From assembly GCF_037478135.1 (NCBI RefSeq), contig NZ_JBBHDV010000010.1, forward strand, positions 62,001 to 126,000: 64,000 nucleotides of DNA, in the 5' to 3' direction. Positions 46,329 to 55,603 of this stretch are shown one piece after another. Position 1 is the first letter of the stretch. Every line of letters begins with the position of its first letter. Made by a program: the position numbers and the translations under genes. The notes under the pieces were generated by a model, which worked only from the letters and a program-made list of their open reading frames with translations, did no database searches and was not told the origin of the DNA. The DNA comes from Denitratimonas sp037478135. GTDB taxonomy: Bacteria; Pseudomonadota; Gammaproteobacteria; Xanthomonadales; Xanthomonadaceae.

Positions 46329-46658
46329 TCAGGAATCTTCCGGCGGCCGGCCACCCTCTTCAGCGGCGGCCCGCATGCCCTGCCGGATCGGTGCCAGCAG
46401 CGGTTCCAGCGAGGCCAGCAGCCCCGGCATGCTGGCCGCGATCTTCAGCAGTGGCGGAAGCGCAGCGGCCATCCTCATTGGGCGCAGCCATCCCATCAGC
46501 AATCCACCCACCAAGCCGGCGCCCAGGATGCGCGCAGGGGTCATCGCCTGTTTGACCGTGCCCTGCATCGTGCCAACCCGGTCACCGGCATCCGCCAGAT
46601 GCTCGCCCACCCGGCGTTCGGCGGCGGCGACACGGGCCTTCAGGGCGCGGTACTTCAC
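46329..46658 (-). CDS. YqjK-like small protein
   Basis: A 109-aa protein starting at GTG 46658, overlapping the stop of the YqjE-like gene (GTGA). The sequence has a charged helical N-terminus (VKYRALKARVAAAERRVGEHLADAG), a short hydrophobic stretch (ILGAGLVGGLLMGWL) and an amphipathic tail. It stands where E. coli yqjK stands, after yqjD and yqjE; similarity to YqjK itself is weak. Function unknown. Confidence 0.7.
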   Translation of the reverse strand: MKYRALKARVAAAERRVGEHLADAGDRVGTMQGTVKQAMTPARILGAGLVGGLLMGWLRPMRMAAALPPLLKIAASMPGLLASLEPLLAPIRQGMRAAAEEGGRPPEDS

Positions 46659-47128
46659 GGTACGTTCTCCGGGTCTTTTTCCAGCGCGTCGGGATCGTCG
46701 CCGATGCCCATGCGCGCCAGTTGCCGGCGGGTGGCCTTGAACTGGGTATCTTCCAGCGCTTTGAGCGCCAGCCACACACACAACCCTGCGACCAGCAGCG
46801 ACACCAGCGCCGGAATGCCGACCGCCGCCCACCACGGCAGGCCGGCCGCACGCAGGCCCAGCACGCCCATCGCCATCAGGTACAGCCAGGCGGTCGCTCC
46901 CAGCGCGGTGCCGATGGTCGCCAGCACCAGCACGCGCAGGATCGCGGCACGTGACAGCGCCAGCTCGGCCATCAGCAACGCGCGAAACGCCCGCACTGCG
47001 GCCCACAGTTCCGCACCCAGCTCCTTGCCGGCCGCGCCGATGCGACGCGCAGCCTCATCCAGCGGTGGCGGCTGGGGTGGAGGCGGATCGCCCGGATTTT
47101 CGCCCGGCGGCGCCGAAGGCTGCTCCAT
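46655..47128 (-). CDS. YqjE/phage-holin-superfamily membrane protein
   Basis: A 157-aa protein with a Pro-rich N-terminus (PPPPQPPPLDEAARRIGAAG) and two membrane helices (LVLATIGTALGATAWLYLMAMG and WWAAVGIPALVSLLVAGLCVWLAL). This matches the YqjE family, sometimes called holin-like (superfamily III). The ATG at 47128 overlaps the preceding TGA by one base (TGATG). The family is associated with membrane-bound ribosome-binding YqjD but its job is not established. Confidence 0.8.
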   Translation of the reverse strand: MEQPSAPPGENPGDPPPPQPPPLDEAARRIGAAGKELGAELWAAVRAFRALLMAELALSRAAILRVLVLATIGTALGATAWLYLMAMGVLGLRAAGLPWWAAVGIPALVSLLVAGLCVWLALKALEDTQFKATRRQLARMGIGDDPDALEKDPENVP

Positions 47129-47526
47129 CAGTGGCGCCGGGTCATCTTGGCAAACAGCCAGCCCACCGCGAACGCGGCGCCGAACGCGGCCGCCGGGTGC
47201 TGGCGGATCATGCCTTCGGCGCTGTGCCAAAGCTCGCGACCCTTGTCCATCAGCACCTCCATTTCCGCACTGGCTGCCGCCCTCGCGTCGCTCGCGGCGG
47301 CACGACTGGCGGCGGCGGCATCGTGCAGCGGATCGGTGATGGCCTCCTTGCCCGCACCCAGGTCGGCGCGCGCCGCTTCCGCTGCGGTGGAGGCTGCACT
47401 GCGGACCGCATCACCAGCAGCAACGGCGGCATCCTTGAGGCGTTCCTTGGCTTCGTACAGGTGACCGACGGCAGCGGCGGCGGTTTCGACCGGATCAGCC
47501 GACGGGTTCTTCGGTTGCTTGCTCAT
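47128..47526 (-). CDS. DUF883/YqjD-ElaB-like membrane protein
   Basis: A 132-aa protein: a long Ala-rich helical N-terminal part (HLYEAKERLKDAAVAAGDAVRSAASTAAEAARADLG) and a C-terminal anchor (AAAFGAAFAVGWLFAKMTRRH) with the HPAAAFG motif typical of the family. YqjD/ElaB proteins in E. coli attach to the inner membrane by this tail and bind ribosomes in stationary phase. It is first in a three-gene operon. Confidence 0.85.
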   Translation of the reverse strand: MSKQPKNPSADPVETAAAAVGHLYEAKERLKDAAVAAGDAVRSAASTAAEAARADLGAGKEAITDPLHDAAAASRAAASDARAAASAEMEVLMDKGRELWHSAEGMIRQHPAAAFGAAFAVGWLFAKMTRRH

Positions 47527-47687
47527 CTTCGACTTCCTCGTGGGTAAGGGATGTCACTGCGGAGCGGCCCGGCCGCTCCGGCACGCGCGGCCACCACGCT
47601 AACACGCCAGGCTGAACCTGGTTGCAGCCACCATGGGCGAACCGAACTGTCGCTCCGTGCCACCGCATGCATCACGGCAGCGGTCGC

Positions 47688-49076
<1,389 letters not shown>

Positions 49077-49257
49077 GGGACCTCCAGAACAGTGGCGGAT
49101 GCGGGTTTCGACCGGCCGTGCGGCAACGATGTTCCCGCCCGGACAGATGCGATTTCACCGGCATTGCGCCTTGCTGCCAAGTCGCGCTTGCACAATGATG
49201 CAACTAGGCGCAGATTTCGCTGCGATATCCACGGCCCACAACGAGGAGGGGCACGCA

Positions 49258-50115
49258 ATGAGCAATGGGAACGGTGTGACGTCGGCGATCTCCAGTGCAG
49301 CGGAAGCCGTCTCGGAAAAGGTGCAGGACGTGGCGGCCGACGCACGTGCCGCAGTGGCCAGTGCCACCGAGGCCGTGAAACAGACCGCCGCCGAGGCCGT
49401 CAACGTGATCGAAAAGAAGGCCAGCGACACCGGCAAGAAGATCAGGAAGGCCGCCGGCGAAGCGCGCAAGAAGGTCGATTCGGCAAAGAAGACGGTCGAG
49501 AAGAAAGTCGCCAGCGCAAAGAAAACCGCCAGCAAGAAGATCGCCGCCGGCAAGAAAGCCATCGACAAGGAAGTCACCAAGGCGAAGAAGGCGGTCAAGA
49601 AGAACGTCGACTCGGCAAAGAAGACCGTAGCGGCACAGCGCAAGACCACCGACGGCAAGGTCGCCAAAGCCAAGGCCGAGGTGAAGACCGCGCTGACCGC
49701 CAGGACATCGACAAAGAAAGCCGCCATCAAACCGGCGGCCGCGAAAAAGGTGACCGCAAAGAAGACAGCCGCGAAGAAGGCCACAGCCACCAGGGCGCCG
49801 GCAAAGAAGGCGGTCGTGAAGAAAGTTGCAACGAAGAAGGCTGCGGTGAAGAAAAGCATCGCGAAGAAAGCCACGACCGGCAAAGCGGCAGCCAGCAAGC
49901 CCGCCGTAAAGAAAACCGCCGTAAAGAAGGCGACAGCCACCAAGGCACCAGCAAAGAAGGCAACTGCCAAAAAAGCCGTAGCCAAGGCCGTCAAAACGCC
50001 GGTCGCAAAGAAAGCTGCGGTGAAAAAGGCAGCAGCCAAGGCCCCTGCGAAAAAGGCCGCCGCGAAGAAGCCTGCCGCCAGCAAGGCGGTGAAGAAGACG
50101 GCCGCGAAGAAGTAA
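49258..50115 (+). CDS. Histone H1-like Lys/Ala-rich DNA-binding protein (AlgP-like)
   Basis: A 285-aa protein. The first 65 residues are a mixed-charge helical region (SSAAEAVSEKVQDVAADARAAV), and the rest is degenerate repeats of AKKA, KKTA, VKKA and PAKK units. It is very basic and lacks aromatic residues. It resembles AlgP/AlgR3 of Pseudomonas and eukaryotic H1 tails and should bind DNA without sequence specificity. GAGGAGG lies before the ATG. A strong terminator follows. An upstream in-frame extension from 48517 is rejected as antisense to the protease. Confidence 0.85.
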   Translation: MSNGNGVTSAISSAAEAVSEKVQDVAADARAAVASATEAVKQTAAEAVNVIEKKASDTGKKIRKAAGEARKKVDSAKKTVEKKVASAKKTASKKIAAGKKAIDKEVTKAKKAVKKNVDSAKKTVAAQRKTTDGKVAKAKAEVKTALTARTSTKKAAIKPAAAKKVTAKKTAAKKATATRAPAKKAVVKKVATKKAAVKKSIAKKATTGKAAASKPAVKKTAVKKATATKAPAKKATAKKAVAKAVKTPVAKKAAVKKAAAKAPAKKAAAKKPAASKAVKKTAAKK

Positions 50116-50121
50116 CTTCCG

Positions 50122-50153
50122 CGCCCCGCATCTTTCCGGATGCGGGGCGTTTT
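50122..50153 (+). terminator. Intrinsic terminator after the histone-like gene
   Basis: CGCCCCGCA (50122-50130) pairs perfectly with TGCGGGGCG (50141-50149), followed by TTTT. It lies 7 bases after the stop and also serves the convergent M50B gene. Confidence 0.85.
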
Positions 50154-50163
50154 CTCCACAGCA

Positions 50164-50961
50164 TCAGATCGCGGCCGGTGGCTCCGCACGCAGCCCGAAG
50201 CTGCGCCACAGCACCCACAATCCAAGCGCCAGCACCAGCAGCGAAAACAGCACCAGCAGCGCGGCCCAGAACCAGTGCGGCCCACCCAGCCCCTGCGCCA
50301 TCTGCATCGTGTCCGAGGCCAGTTCACCGGCGCCGGTGCGTGCGCCACGCTGGAACAGGCCGCCCAGCCGCGACAGCGTCGCCAGGCACAACTGCACCGC
50401 GACAAAGCCGGTGAAGGCCTGCACCAGCATCCCGGATGCACGCCACGCCACCGTACTGGCCAGCGCCGCACACACCAGCACGAGACCCGCTGCGAAAAGA
50501 TTGCGCACCCACAGCACCAGCGCCACCAGCAGCAGCATCCCGAGCACGCCCAGCGTGGCGCGCGCGAGGGTTTCCTTTCGTGCCGCCACGAACAGCAGTA
50601 ACGCCAGCAATGGCGGCATGCCCGGCCCACCGGCCGCGATCCATGCCGATTGCATTCCCCCAGCGCTGCCGCGTGTCATCGCCACACCGGAACCATCGGC
50701 ATAGACCCGCAATGACTCGAAGCCGCCGCCCGACACCAGCGCCGCGATACCGTGCCCGAACTCATGCACCAGCGTGGCCACCACCACCTGCGGCCATGCG
50801 ATCCACGCCGCCGCCGGCCACAGCCACGGCAGGATCGCCAGCAGCAGCGACAGCGCCACGGCCCAGAGCAGCGCGGTACGGGTGCGAGCGACGGCATCTT
50901 GCGGCGGAAATCCCGCTCTGGCCGGCCAGGCCGGGGAAAGTTGGCCCGTTTCATGCTTCAT
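50164..50961 (-). CDS. M50B-type membrane metallopeptidase
   Basis: A 265-aa multi-spanning protein with zinc motif HEFGH in VVVATLVHEFGHGIAALVSGGGFESLRV, and an Ala/Gly-rich stretch SAWIAAGGPGMPPLLALLLF. This is the Peptidase_M50B family, distant relatives of site-2 proteases, probably cutting within or near the membrane. Five or six predicted helices. The ATG at 50961 is preferred; upstream frame has unlikely composition. Confidence 0.85.
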   Translation of the reverse strand: MKHETGQLSPAWPARAGFPPQDAVARTRTALLWAVALSLLLAILPWLWPAAAWIAWPQVVVATLVHEFGHGIAALVSGGGFESLRVYADGSGVAMTRGSAGGMQSAWIAAGGPGMPPLLALLLFVAARKETLARATLGVLGMLLLVALVLWVRNLFAAGLVLVCAALASTVAWRASGMLVQAFTGFVAVQLCLATLSRLGGLFQRGARTGAGELASDTMQMAQGLGGPHWFWAALLVLFSLLVLALGLWVLWRSFGLRAEPPAAI

Positions 50962-51141
50962 ACCCTGCACATCCTGAAATTCCGGACCCTGGTCATGATT
51001 TGCATCACCCTGCTGAACGCCCTGCTGCTGCCGCTGCTGGACTGGTCTGCCGCCATCGCGCAAGGGCTTGGCCATGCGCTTCAGGGTACACTGTGCACCG
51101 ATCCGAGCCCCGCTGCCGACCCATTCGCCGACCTCGACTGA
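50953..51141 (+). CDS. Possible small membrane protein
   Basis: A 62-aa frame with one hydrophobic helix (TLVMICITLLNALLLPLLDW) and an acidic tail DPFADLD. Codon use is GC-rich at third positions. An internal ATG at 50995 would give 48 aa and avoid the 9-base antisense overlap with the M50B gene start. No ribosome binding site is clear. It may be real because it precedes the HAD gene on the same strand, but evidence is thin. Confidence 0.35.
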   Translation: MLHTLHILKFRTLVMICITLLNALLLPLLDWSAAIAQGLGHALQGTLCTDPSPAADPFADLD

Positions 51142-51216
51142 ACGCACAGGCGCCGAAGCTGACACTTTGCGTCACCTGCCGGCACGGGTCGATTCCTGCC
51201 CCTGCCGTGCCCCTCC

Positions 51217-51990
51217 ATGACTCCCGCACCTTTGCCTGCCGGTGACACCGCCGCCGCACCCCTGCGTCCCATCAGCCTGGTCGGTTTCGACGCCGACGAC
51301 ACGCTCTGGCACAGCGAAACCTGGTTCCAGGCCGCGCACGCCGAATACGAACGCATCCTCTCGCCCTACCTTGATCTGGCCGATACCGGCCTGCACGAGC
51401 GCCTGTTGGCGACCGAACGCGCCAATATCGCGTTTTTCGGTTACGGCGCCAAGGGCATGACCCTGTCGATGCTGGAAACCGCGATCGCGATGACCGAAGG
51501 CCACATCGCGGCCGCCGATCTTGCCCGCATCATGCAACTGGGCAAGGACGTGCTGCGCCATCCGGTGGAATTGCTGCCGGACATCCGCAGCGCGGTCGAG
51601 GCGGTCGCCGCCACGCACCGGATCGTGCTGATCACCAAGGGCGATCTGTTCCACCAGGAAGCCAAGATCGCCGCCTCCGGCCTGGCCGACCTGTTCACCC
51701 GGATCGAGATCGTGTCGGAAAAGGATCCGGCCGCCTATGCCCGCGTCATCCGCGAATGCAACGGCACCCCGGAACACTTCGCGATGATCGGCAACTCCTT
51801 GCGTTCGGACATCGCGCCGGTGCTCAAACTCGGTGGCTGGGGCGTGCACATGCCCTACCCGGTGACCTGGGCGCACGAGATGATCCATGACGTGGCCGAC
51901 GACGATCCGCATGTGGAACGGATTGATTCGGCCGCACAGATTCCGCAGGCCATTGCGCGGCTGGAAGTGCGCGCGACCGCACGCCGCTGA
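51217..51990 (+). CDS. HAD-superfamily hydrolase
   Basis: A 257-aa phosphatase: motif I VGFDADDTLWHSETWFQ, a helical cap, motif II IVLITKGDLFHQEAKI, Lys in EIVSEKDPAAYARV and motif IV FAMIGNSLRSDIAPVLKLGGWGVHMPYP. The DADDTLWHSE motif and the ITKGD motif mark a known subgroup of bacterial HAD proteins of unknown substrate. Confidence 0.87.
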   Translation: MTPAPLPAGDTAAAPLRPISLVGFDADDTLWHSETWFQAAHAEYERILSPYLDLADTGLHERLLATERANIAFFGYGAKGMTLSMLETAIAMTEGHIAAADLARIMQLGKDVLRHPVELLPDIRSAVEAVAATHRIVLITKGDLFHQEAKIAASGLADLFTRIEIVSEKDPAAYARVIRECNGTPEHFAMIGNSLRSDIAPVLKLGGWGVHMPYPVTWAHEMIHDVADDDPHVERIDSAAQIPQAIARLEVRATARR

Positions 51991-52116
51991 GGCTGTTGCA
52001 GGCCCGGACGGTTCAGCCGGGGTTGCAACTGACCGGGGTGATTGAAGCGGCGTTCACCTGTGCTCGGCGACTCTGATCCAACGCCGGACCTGCGGCGGAT
52101 TCATGGGAGATCAACC

Positions 52117-52488
52117 ATGCGTATCCTTTCCCTGCTCGCTTCGGCCCTGCTGCTTGTGCTGGGCCTGTCGCTGGCACCGACTGCCAAGGCACATGGTCCG
52201 GATACCCGGATCTGGGTATCCATCGGAGATGTGGTGTTCAGTGCCGGACATCCGTACCACCGGCACCTGCACCATCCGCTGCATGTGGTCCATGGCGGCC
52301 CCGCACCGCGCTATTACTATCGCGCCCCGCCACCGCCGCGCCCGCACCACTACCGTCATCGCGCTCCGGTGAAGGTCTACGCGCCGGGTGTCTATCCGCA
52401 CTATTACGCACATGGTCACCACCATCGTCCGCCACCGCCTCCGCCGCGCCCCGGTTATCCGCGCTACAGGCCCGGATACGGACGCTGA
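52117..52488 (+). CDS. Exported His/Pro/Tyr-rich protein
   Basis: A 123-aa protein with signal peptide ILSLLASALLLVLGLSLAPTAKA. The mature part opens HGPDTRIWVSIGDVVFSAGHPYHRH and then consists almost entirely of His, Pro, Tyr and Arg (PRYYYRAPPPPRPHHYRH, HYYAHGHHHRPPPPPPRP). Low complexity with many His suggests metal binding or a cell-wall role; the function is unknown. GGGAGA lies 6 bases before the ATG. A perfect palindrome terminator follows. Confidence 0.75.
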   Translation: MRILSLLASALLLVLGLSLAPTAKAHGPDTRIWVSIGDVVFSAGHPYHRHLHHPLHVVHGGPAPRYYYRAPPPPRPHHYRHRAPVKVYAPGVYPHYYAHGHHHRPPPPPPRPGYPRYRPGYGR

Positions 52489-52514
52489 GCCGGACAAGTT
52501 CATCATTTCGCGAC

Positions 52515-52540
52515 AAGGGCCGTGCATGCACGGCCCTTTT
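52515..52540 (+). terminator. Palindromic intrinsic terminator
   Basis: AAGGGCCGTGCA and TGCACGGCCCTT (52515-52538) form a perfect 12-bp palindrome followed by TT, giving a T4 run. It terminates the His-rich protein gene and perhaps the convergent TonB-like gene. Confidence 0.85.
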
Positions 52541-52596
52541 GCTTTCCAGTGTCCGGGATGTGCCCAGACCTTTGTCTTGCAACCAGCGGCAGCAGA

Positions 52597-53268
52597 TCAA
52601 TACAGACTGAAACGGATCGGCACCTCGCCCCAGGCTTCGAGCGCGTGGCCGTGATGCAACGGTGCGGCGAAGCGCCAGCTTTTCGCGACATGGCGCCGCG
52701 CGGCGCGATCCAGTTCGGCATGGCCGCTGCCACGCACCACCGTCACCTGGCGCGGCCAGCCATCGGCACCGATATGGATGCGCAGCAGCACTTCACCCTG
52801 CCAGCCCATGCGCCGCGCCCGTGCCGGATACGGTGGCGGCGGCGCCTGCAACAGCGCCAGGCTGACGTGGCCACCGGGTTCCGGAAGTGTGGCGACATCG
52901 CCGGAGCCTGACGGCGGCAGATCGGACACCACGGTTTCGCTGGGCGCGGCCACCGATTCAAGCGTGAACACCGGCTCTTCCTGCAACGGCAATGGTCGTG
53001 GCTGTGGCTGCGGCTGGATCACCGGCCGTGTGGGCGCCGAAGGCATCGGCGGCGGTGGCGGCGGTGGCGGCGGCGCGACGGCCGGCGGAGTCGGCACGAT
53101 ATCGACCTGGATCGCCGCCGGCACAACGCGCTGCGGGCGCGGTTCCCGTTCCGGCACCGCCAGGCTCATGGCCAGCAATACGGCCAGATGCGCAGCCAGC
53201 ACCATGCTGCCGGTGCCGATGCGCAGCGGCGACGGGATTTCCTCTGGAAACGACACGGTTGCCCTCAT
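52597..53268 (-). CDS. TonB-like energy transducer
   Basis: A 223-aa protein. It has one N-terminal membrane helix (GTGSMVLAAHLAVLLAMSLAVP), a Pro-rich linker (PPPPPPPPPMPSAPTRPVIQ and PQPQPRPLP) and a C-terminal TonB domain with PYPARARRMGWQGEVLLRIHIGADGWPRQVTVVRGSGHAELDRAA. TonB proteins couple inner-membrane proton force to outer-membrane receptors. No exbB/exbD are adjacent. AAGGAGG lies before the ATG at 53268. Confidence 0.87.
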   Translation of the reverse strand: MRATVSFPEEIPSPLRIGTGSMVLAAHLAVLLAMSLAVPEREPRPQRVVPAAIQVDIVPTPPAVAPPPPPPPPPMPSAPTRPVIQPQPQPRPLPLQEEPVFTLESVAAPSETVVSDLPPSGSGDVATLPEPGGHVSLALLQAPPPPYPARARRMGWQGEVLLRIHIGADGWPRQVTVVRGSGHAELDRAARRHVAKSWRFAAPLHHGHALEAWGEVPIRFSLY

Positions 53269-53365
53269 CACTGCCTCCTTCGGGTAGGGTTCCCGGGAGT
53301 ACAACGCGGCGATGCGATGAACGGGGTTGGCCGTTGTGGCCGAGTGGACGGATCAGGCGTCCAGT

Positions 53366-53566
53366 TCACGCTTCCAGATCAGGAATCAGCCGGTTTTCCA
53401 GCCAGGCGATCATGTCCTTGATACGCAGCTTGCGCTTCTTCATCCGGCCCAGTTGCAACTGATCGACCCAGACCTCCTGCGACATCTGCGCAATGGCCTC
53501 GTCCAGTTCACGGTGTTCACAGCGCAGCTGCGCGATCTGCTGGACGATGTCGGCGGTTTCGGTCAT
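53366..53566 (-). CDS. DUF465/YdcH-family protein
   Basis: A 66-aa helical coiled-coil protein ending in LGRMKKRKLRIKDMIAWLENRLIPDLEA, the DUF465 hallmark. Function unknown; these proteins are common as single genes in Proteobacteria. Confidence 0.87.
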   Translation of the reverse strand: MTETADIVQQIAQLRCEHRELDEAIAQMSQEVWVDQLQLGRMKKRKLRIKDMIAWLENRLIPDLEA

Positions 53567-53717
53567 GGGCGCGCAGGGGTGCGGGAAACGGCAGGCCCAA
53601 GCTTACGGCGTGCCTGTGCGGCGGGAAAGCCCGGGTACAATGACCGTCCCCACGCCCGCGTCCATCAGGCCGCAGCGCGCCCGCACCATTCCACCCTCAG
53701 CTGACCGCAACACGCCG

Positions 53718-54647
53718 ATGAACGCTGCCCGCAAGCAGGAACTTGAACAGAACAAGCTCGCCAAACGACTGCGCCGCCAGACCGGCCAGGCGATCGCCGA
53801 TTTCGGCATGATCGAGGAAGGCGACCGGATCATGGTTTGTCTTTCCGGCGGCAAGGACAGCTACACCATGCTCGACATCCTGCTGCAATTGCAGGCGCGT
53901 GCGCCGGTGTCGTTCGAACTGGTCGCGGTGAACCTGGACCAGAAACAGCCCGGCTTTCCCGAACACGTGCTGCCCGAATACCTGGCCTCGCTCGGCGTGG
54001 AACACACGATCCTGGAGCAGGACACCTATTCGGTGGTCAAGCGTGTGGTGCCCGAAGGCAAGACGATGTGCTCGCTGTGTTCGCGGCTGCGGCGCGGTGC
54101 GCTTTACACCCATGCCACCGTCGGCGGCTTTACCAAGATCGCGCTTGGCCACCATCGCGACGATATCGCGGCCACATTTCTGATGAACCTGTTCTTCCAC
54201 GCCAAGCTGGCCTCGATGCCGCCCAAGCTGCTCAGCGATGATGGCAAGCATGTGGTGATCCGGCCGCTGGCCTATTGCAAGGAAGCCGATATCGCGCGCT
54301 ATGCCGAACAGCGCGGTTTCCCGATCATCCCCTGCACGCTGTGCGGCTCGCAGGAGAACCTGCAACGCAAGCAGGTCGGTCGCCTGCTGGCCGAATGGGA
54401 CCGCGAGGCGCCCGGCCGCGTGGATCAGATCGTGCGTGCGCTGGGCGATGTGCGGCCTTCGCAGCTGGCCGACCGCAACCTGTTCGATTTCCATGCGCTG
54501 GGCCGGCGCAGCAGCGGTGCCCTGCCCGATACGCACGCCTGGCTGGCCGGTGAGCCGGCCGGTTCCCGCGAGGAGCTGGACGACAGCACCGCGCCACGCA
54601 AGAACACCACCCAGGCCGACAACGGTCTTGCCATCCTGGCGAGCTGA
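53718..54647 (+). CDS. ttcA: tRNA 2-thiocytidine synthetase TtcA
   Basis: A 309-aa enzyme that thiolates C32 of tRNA. The PP-loop is VCLSGGKDSYTMLDILL, the [4Fe-4S]-binding Cys pair is MCSLCSRLRRGALY, and HHRDDIAATFLMNLFFH and IPCTLCGSQENLQRKQV are the conserved TtcA blocks. The ATG at 53718 begins MNAARKQELEQNKL. rdgC begins 41 bases on. Confidence 0.94.
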   Translation: MNAARKQELEQNKLAKRLRRQTGQAIADFGMIEEGDRIMVCLSGGKDSYTMLDILLQLQARAPVSFELVAVNLDQKQPGFPEHVLPEYLASLGVEHTILEQDTYSVVKRVVPEGKTMCSLCSRLRRGALYTHATVGGFTKIALGHHRDDIAATFLMNLFFHAKLASMPPKLLSDDGKHVVIRPLAYCKEADIARYAEQRGFPIIPCTLCGSQENLQRKQVGRLLAEWDREAPGRVDQIVRALGDVRPSQLADRNLFDFHALGRRSSGALPDTHAWLAGEPAGSREELDDSTAPRKNTTQADNGLAILAS

Positions 54648-54687
54648 TACGCCCGCTCCATTCCCCATTCCCGAGCTACGAATCCCG

Positions 54688-55599
54688 ATGCTTTTTCGCA
54701 ATCTGACCTTGTTCCGCTTCCCGCTGTCGCTGCGCGAAGCCCTTGAAACCCTGCCCGAGCGCCTGCCCGAACACGCGCTGCGCCCGCTCGGGCCACTGGA
54801 GCTTTCCACCCGTGGCTTCGTCTCGCCGTTCGGCCGTGGTGACGAAATGCTTTCGCACCGCGTCGGCGACTGCCTGCTGCTGAACCTGGGCGGCGAGGAC
54901 AAGATCCTGCCTGCCGCCGTGGTCAACCAGGCGCTCAACGAAAAGCTCGACGCCATCCGCGAACAGGAAGGCCGCAGCCCCGGCGGGCGCGAACGCAAGC
55001 GCATGAAGGATGAAGTCCTGACCGACCTGCTGCCGCGCGCCTTCGCCCGCCCGAGCCGGATTGCGGCCTATCTGGACCTGTCGCTGGGCTGGCTGGTGGT
55101 GGATTCGTCCAGCCGCAAGAACGCCGAAGCGGTGGTGTCGGCGATCCGCGAAGCGCTGGGCTCGTTCCCCGCGCTGCCGGTCAATGCCGAATCCAGCCCG
55201 CGCGCGATCATGACCGGCTGGATCGGCGGCGAACCGATGCCCGATGCCTTCATGCTCGGAGACGAATGTGAACTGCGCGATCCGGTCGATGCCGGCGCCA
55301 TCGTCAAATGCCGCCGCCAGGAGCTGGACAGCGACGAAGTGCGCGAGCACTTGAAGGTCGGCAAGCAGTGCTTCCACCTTGGCCTGGTGTTCGCCGAGCG
55401 CCTGTCCTTCGTTCTTGGTGAGGACATGGTGATACGCAAACTCAAGTTCTTGGAAACCGCGACCGAATCGCTGGAAAAGGACGACCGCCAATCGCTCGAA
55501 GCCGAAATCGACGCCACGTTCGCGCTGATGAGCGGCGAGCTGCGGGTGCTGCTGGAACGCCTCGAAACGGAGTTCTCGTTGAGCTCGGCAGACGCCTGA
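54688..55599 (+). CDS. rdgC: Recombination-associated protein RdgC
   Basis: A 303-aa DNA-binding protein: MLFRNLTLFRFP start, LELSTRGFVSPFGRGDEMLSHRVG, LLNLGGEDKILPAAVVNQALNEKL, AFARPSRIAAYLDLSLGWLVVDSSSRKNAE and GEDMVIRKLKFLE. RdgC forms a ring around duplex DNA and restrains RecA. It ends 4 bases before the YgjP-like gene. Confidence 0.95.
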   Translation: MLFRNLTLFRFPLSLREALETLPERLPEHALRPLGPLELSTRGFVSPFGRGDEMLSHRVGDCLLLNLGGEDKILPAAVVNQALNEKLDAIREQEGRSPGGRERKRMKDEVLTDLLPRAFARPSRIAAYLDLSLGWLVVDSSSRKNAEAVVSAIREALGSFPALPVNAESSPRAIMTGWIGGEPMPDAFMLGDECELRDPVDAGAIVKCRRQELDSDEVREHLKVGKQCFHLGLVFAERLSFVLGEDMVIRKLKFLETATESLEKDDRQSLEAEIDATFALMSGELRVLLERLETEFSLSSADA

Positions 55600-55603
55600 G
55601 TGC

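Noticed and set aside
49440..50110. Regularly spaced short repeats considered as a possible CRISPR-like or satellite array
   Set aside because: They are codon repeats for Lys-Lys-Ala and related units inside one reading frame, with no constant repeat or spacer length.
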